The translations under genes were made by a program, and so were the position numbers. The notes beneath the pieces were generated by a model. The model saw only the letters and a program-made list of their open reading frames with translations, made no database searches and was not told the origin of the DNA. Positions 36,685 through 40,081 of a stretch of DNA of 40,081 nucleotides are shown piece by piece (position 1 is the first letter of the stretch; each line of letters opens with the position of its first letter). Source of the stretch: an uncultured Bacilli bacterium (lineage in GTDB: Bacteria; Bacillota_I; Bacilli_A; RF39; UBA660); the NCBI GenBank assembly GCA_947624045.1, contig CANQIL010000012.1, forward strand, positions 1-40,081. The letters are read 5' to 3'.

Positions 36685-39135
36685 ATGAAAAAAAGAATTT
36701 TATTCTATGGGGTTGGCACTTTTAAAAATAGAGGTGTCGAAGCTTTAGTTCAATCCACTTTAAAACAAATCGACAAATCTAAATATGATGTTAGCGTTGC
36801 AACATTTGATTATGACTTAAATAAAAATTTTTATGCGGGAAAAGTTAAGTATATTAAGCACTATAAAAAATCAGATGAGCTTGATGAAAATGATAAAAAA
36901 TTAGAAGAACAATATAAAAAAGAAGAGTTTGATTATGACAAGTTTGAATTACTTTATCAAAAAGAAGTTGTTAAAGAAATAGAATCTTCTGATATTTGTA
37001 TTTCTATTGGTGGTGATAATTATTGTTATGACTACTGTACTTGGCTATACTCACTCGATAAGAAAAGTCATCAGAATAATAAAAAAACTATTCTTTGGGG
37101 AGCTTCCTTATTTGAAGAAATAAATGACTTAGAGCTTATAAATGATTTAACAAACTTTGATGTTTTAGTTATGCGTGAAAGTATCAGTTATAATGCTGTA
37201 AAAAAAATTATTCCTGAAGAAAAACTTATCTTAACAGTCGATCCAGCTTTTGCTTTAGAAAAGAAAAAAGTTGAGTTAAATAAATGGTATAAAGATAAAA
37301 AATATATTATCTTAAATATAAGTCCTTTAACTATAAAAACGGAAAGTCAGTTTGCTGGCGTTATAAAATTAATAAAACATATCCTTAAAGATACGGAATA
37401 TTCCATTTGCTTACTACCACACGTAACTACCGATGATTGTAATGACTTAGATGGCTTAACGAAACTTAAAGAAAAATTTAAAAATGAAAAACGCCTTTTT
37501 TTAGAAAAAGGAAATTATAATTGTAACGAACTTAAATATATCATTTCTAAAAGTGAATTAGTTGTTAGAGCTAGAACACATGCTTCCATTGCGGCTTATT
37601 CAACATGTGTACCAACACTTGTTATTGGCTATAGTGTTAAATCCAAAGGTATTGCTAAAGATATTTTTGGAACTTATGATAATTACGTTATATCCGCAAG
37701 TCTTGTAAAAGATGATGCTCTTTGCCAAAAATTTGATTATATAAATGAGCATAAACAAGAAATAAAAACTATTTTAGAAGAAAAAATGCCTATTTATAAT
37801 GCTAAAGCTAAAAATATATTTAATCAAGTTTTAGAAAAATTAACTGAACAAGAACAATCAAAAATTTGTTCTTTCTCTAAATGTATAGGTTGCGGACTTT
37901 GTAAAGCAAAATGTCCAAAAGAAGCTATTGAAATGAAAGAAGATGAAAATGGCTTTGTCTATCCAAAGATCGATTTAACAAAATGTATTCACTGCGACTT
38001 GTGTCGTAAGAGTTGCCCTATTAATGAACATCAAAAAATAGAAGATTTTGAAAAAGAGTACTATATTAGTAAAAATAAAAACAAAAAAGAACAGCTAGAA
38101 GGAACATCAGGTGGTCTATGCCATATTTTTGCTAAAAAAACTATTCAAAATAATGGTGTAGTTTACGGTTGTGAAATGTATGAAAATAAAGCTAGACATA
38201 TTAGAATTGATAAAGAAGAACAACTTGAAAGAATTAAAGGCTCTAAATATCTTCAAAGTGACGTAACTACTATTTTTTCTTTGCTAGAAGCTGATTTAAA
38301 AAATAAAAAAGAAATATTGTTTATAGGTACACCTTGTCAAATAGGAGTTATTAAAAATTCTCTAGGAAAAGATTATGAAAACTTAGTAACAGTATCTGTT
38401 ATATGTCATGGAGTTATGAATGATAAAATTTTTGAAAAATATATAAAAGAAATAGAACAAGAAAAAAATGGTAAAGTAACTAATTTTAAGTTTCGCTCCA
38501 AAGAAAATGGCTGGCAAACAGCAAGTATTGAATACGAAATTAATTCTGAAAAATATGTTAAGAAATTTACAGATGATGCCCTAATGTATTTATATTTAAA
38601 AAATTTAATACTAAGAAAATCTTGCTTTAAATGCCAATATAAAGGAAAAGATAATATTAGTGATATCATCGTTGGGGATTGTTGGGGAATAGAAGTAACT
38701 AACCCAGAGCTCTTTGATAATAATGGCATTTCTTCACTAATAATAAATACTGAAAAAGGAAAAGCATTTTTAGACAAAATAAAATTTTCTAAAGAAGCTT
38801 ATGTTTATGATGGACAATATTCAGATATTATTAAGTATAATTCTCCACTAGAAACATCAGTTGTAGAGCCTAAAGAAAGACTATTAGCATTAAAAGAGAT
38901 TACAGAGAATAAATTTAATTTTGTTTATAATAATTATAAAAGATTATATGAAAATAAAGACTTACAAGCTAAGATTAGAGAACTTACTACAGAACAAGAA
39001 TACTTAAGTTTAAGATTAAATGAAATAGTTAATAGTAAAAGGTGGAAACTTGTTGATAAACTGTTTAATATTCTTAATAAATTTCGTCACAATAAACAAG
39101 TAGAAGTTGAAGTAATAAAAGATGATATTGAATAA
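36685..39135 (+). CDS. Polysaccharide pyruvyltransferase fused to ferredoxin and FrhB-like iron-sulfur domains
   Basis: 816 aa. Residues 1 to about 385 match the polysaccharide pyruvyltransferase family (RILFYGVGTFKNRGVEAL, ISIGGDNYCYDY, VVRARTHASIAAYSTCVP), which adds ketal pyruvate to surface glycans. Then two [4Fe-4S] motifs: C400, C403, C406, C410 (KCIGCGLCKAKCP) and C434, C437, C440, C444 (KCIHCDLCRKSCP). Residues ~465-735 resemble the coenzyme F420 hydrogenase beta subunit family (EGTSGGLCHIF, IGTPCQIG at 547-553, IVGDCWGIE), found near pyruvyltransferases in polysaccharide clusters. A coiled C-terminal tail ends SKRWKLVDKLFN. The joined form suggests a redox step tied to pyruvylation; the exact reaction is unknown. 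Confidence 0.88.
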   Translation: MKKRILFYGVGTFKNRGVEALVQSTLKQIDKSKYDVSVATFDYDLNKNFYAGKVKYIKHYKKSDELDENDKKLEEQYKKEEFDYDKFELLYQKEVVKEIESSDICISIGGDNYCYDYCTWLYSLDKKSHQNNKKTILWGASLFEEINDLELINDLTNFDVLVMRESISYNAVKKIIPEEKLILTVDPAFALEKKKVELNKWYKDKKYIILNISPLTIKTESQFAGVIKLIKHILKDTEYSICLLPHVTTDDCNDLDGLTKLKEKFKNEKRLFLEKGNYNCNELKYIISKSELVVRARTHASIAAYSTCVPTLVIGYSVKSKGIAKDIFGTYDNYVISASLVKDDALCQKFDYINEHKQEIKTILEEKMPIYNAKAKNIFNQVLEKLTEQEQSKICSFSKCIGCGLCKAKCPKEAIEMKEDENGFVYPKIDLTKCIHCDLCRKSCPINEHQKIEDFEKEYYISKNKNKKEQLEGTSGGLCHIFAKKTIQNNGVVYGCEMYENKARHIRIDKEEQLERIKGSKYLQSDVTTIFSLLEADLKNKKEILFIGTPCQIGVIKNSLGKDYENLVTVSVICHGVMNDKIFEKYIKEIEQEKNGKVTNFKFRSKENGWQTASIEYEINSEKYVKKFTDDALMYLYLKNLILRKSCFKCQYKGKDNISDIIVGDCWGIEVTNPELFDNNGISSLIINTEKGKAFLDKIKFSKEAYVYDGQYSDIIKYNSPLETSVVEPKERLLALKEITENKFNFVYNNYKRLYENKDLQAKIRELTTEQEYLSLRLNEIVNSKRWKLVDKLFNILNKFRHNKQVEVEVIKDDIE

Positions 39136-39158
39136 AGCGTTATGAAAAGAGGTATAAT

Positions 39159-40081
39159 ATGGATTTTAAAAAATGGCCAGGAAAAGAATTAATAAAAAGA
39201 ACAAAAGTTTTAAATGAAGAAAAACCAATTATTAGTATAGTATCACCATTTTATAATGGGCATGAAGAATTAGAGGAAACTTTTAATTCAATTATGAATC
39301 AAACTTACCCTTATTTTGAGTGGATTATTGTTAATGATGGTTCTACTAATAAAGAGTCAAATAAAATTGTTGAAAACATTTCTAAAAAAGATAAAAGAAT
39401 AAAATATTTTAAAATAGAAAATTCAGGACCAGCTGTCGCTAGAGATTATGGAATATCTAAAGCAGCTAAATCAACTAAATATGTTTTCTTTTTAGATAGT
39501 GATGATGTAATTGACCCAACAACTTTAGAGTGTTTATATTGGGCATTAGAAACTCATGAAGACGCATCATTTGCTTATCCTACTTGTGTTAACTTTGGAA
39601 CTAAAGAATTTTTATGGGAAAAATATTTTACTGTAGAAAGAGAAAAATATGAAAACTTATTAACAATATCAGCTTTAGTTAGAAAAGATGATTTATTAGA
39701 AGTAGGTTGTTTTGGTATCAAAGAAAAAGCTATGTACGAAGATTGGAACTTATGGTTAAAATTGATTAAGGCAAATAAGAAGCCATTAAGAGTAAGTGCA
39801 CCTCTTTTTTGGTATAGACAAACAGGTAAGGGTGAATTTTCAAGAGCCAAAAAAAATGATGATGAAGCTATGAAATATGTAAGAAAAACGGCTAGTGAGA
39901 TTAAAGATGACCAAGTAGAAGTAATTCAATATCCAAGATATGGTGATACTTATGCTACTTGTAAAGAATATGATATGATTTTGCCTGATTATGAAAAAGA
40001 TAAAAGAAAAACAATTCTTTATATTTTTCCATGGATGGTAGTTGGAGGAGCGGACTTCTTTAATTTAGATTTAATTAAAAG
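39159..40081 (+). CDS. GT2 glycosyltransferase, cut by the window end (probable GT2-GT4 fusion)
   Basis: Partial: 307 codons from ATG 39159 (RBS AGAGGT) to the window edge with no stop. The GT2 domain begins IISIVSPFYNGHEELEET, then IIVNDGSTNKES, NSGPAVARDYG and FFLDSDDVIDP, and continues through YEDWNLWLKLI. After about residue 285 the sequence turns into ILYIFPWMVVGGADFFN, which looks like the first strand and Gly-rich loop of a GT4 (GT-B) domain, so the full protein is probably a two-domain transferase. It follows the pyruvyltransferase fusion by 23 bases and is likely cotranscribed. Confidence 0.85.
   Translation, partial: MDFKKWPGKELIKRTKVLNEEKPIISIVSPFYNGHEELEETFNSIMNQTYPYFEWIIVNDGSTNKESNKIVENISKKDKRIKYFKIENSGPAVARDYGISKAAKSTKYVFFLDSDDVIDPTTLECLYWALETHEDASFAYPTCVNFGTKEFLWEKYFTVEREKYENLLTISALVRKDDLLEVGCFGIKEKAMYEDWNLWLKLIKANKKPLRVSAPLFWYRQTGKGEFSRAKKNDDEAMKYVRKTASEIKDDQVEVIQYPRYGDTYATCKEYDMILPDYEKDKRKTILYIFPWMVVGGADFFNLDLIK

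Noticed and set aside
1-40081. Recoding of TGA as tryptophan as in Mycoplasma
   Set aside because: TGA ends several genes at sensible places (nrdG1, the Panacea antitoxin, the transferase at 24546), and conserved Trp are TGG.

Overview
The window is about 40 kb of very AT-rich DNA from a low-GC anaerobic bacterium of the Firmicutes/Mycoplasmatota type, probably an uncultured gut Bacilli or Clostridia lineage. The evidence is: two class III (oxygen-sensitive) ribonucleotide reductase systems and no aerobic one; strong Shine-Dalgarno sites (GAGGTG, AGGAGG); sigma-A promoters, often with extended -10; and TGA used as stop with TGG for Trp, so the genetic code is standard.

Layout. (1) 1-6.7 kb: tex; an AAA-ATPase/PD-(D/E)XK protein; and a large protein whose C-terminal half looks like an RNase II/R (RNB) domain that has lost its catalytic aspartates. 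(2) 6.7-10.2 kb: a 910-residue surface protein with an FGE/C-type-lectin-like C-terminus. Its promoter carries a run of ten G between -35 and -10, a likely phase-variation switch. It overlaps a convergent Crp/Fnr regulator by 4 bp. (3) 10.2-16.8 kb: nrdD-nrdG-dut, then a second nrdD-nrdG. In the second system NrdD ends before the glycyl-radical loop, and that loop is encoded by a separate 57-codon gene between nrdD and nrdG, too short for routine gene calling. (4) 16.9-19.4 kb: a small XRE regulator, and a membrane protein with six PASTA-like repeats and no kinase domain. (5) 19.5-21.2 kb: a toxin-antitoxin island. It holds a Panacea-domain (DUF4065) antitoxin with a small partner gene, two related structured RNAs with their own promoters and terminators, and a 30-residue hydrophobic peptide gene converging on the second RNA, which has the form of a type I toxin-antitoxin pair. 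(6) 21.3-40.1 kb: a surface polysaccharide cluster. It encodes a polymerase/ligase-like protein fused to a GT4, several GT2 enzymes including two polyprenyl-phosphate type, two large membrane GT-C-like proteins, two acyltransferase-3 proteins with an SGNH hydrolase between them, an ABC exporter pair, an Rpn-family nuclease, a pyruvyltransferase fused to an FrhB-like iron-sulfur protein, and a GT2 cut by the window edge.

The genes work together as three units: anaerobic dNTP supply (NrdD/NrdG/Dut, perhaps under the adjacent Crp-family regulator), cell-surface display (phase-variable surface protein, PASTA protein, polysaccharide), and a nested toxin-antitoxin island. The strongest candidates for something new are the split class III ribonucleotide reductase, the type I-like toxin/RNA pair with its relic copy around the Panacea operon, and the G10 promoter switch.
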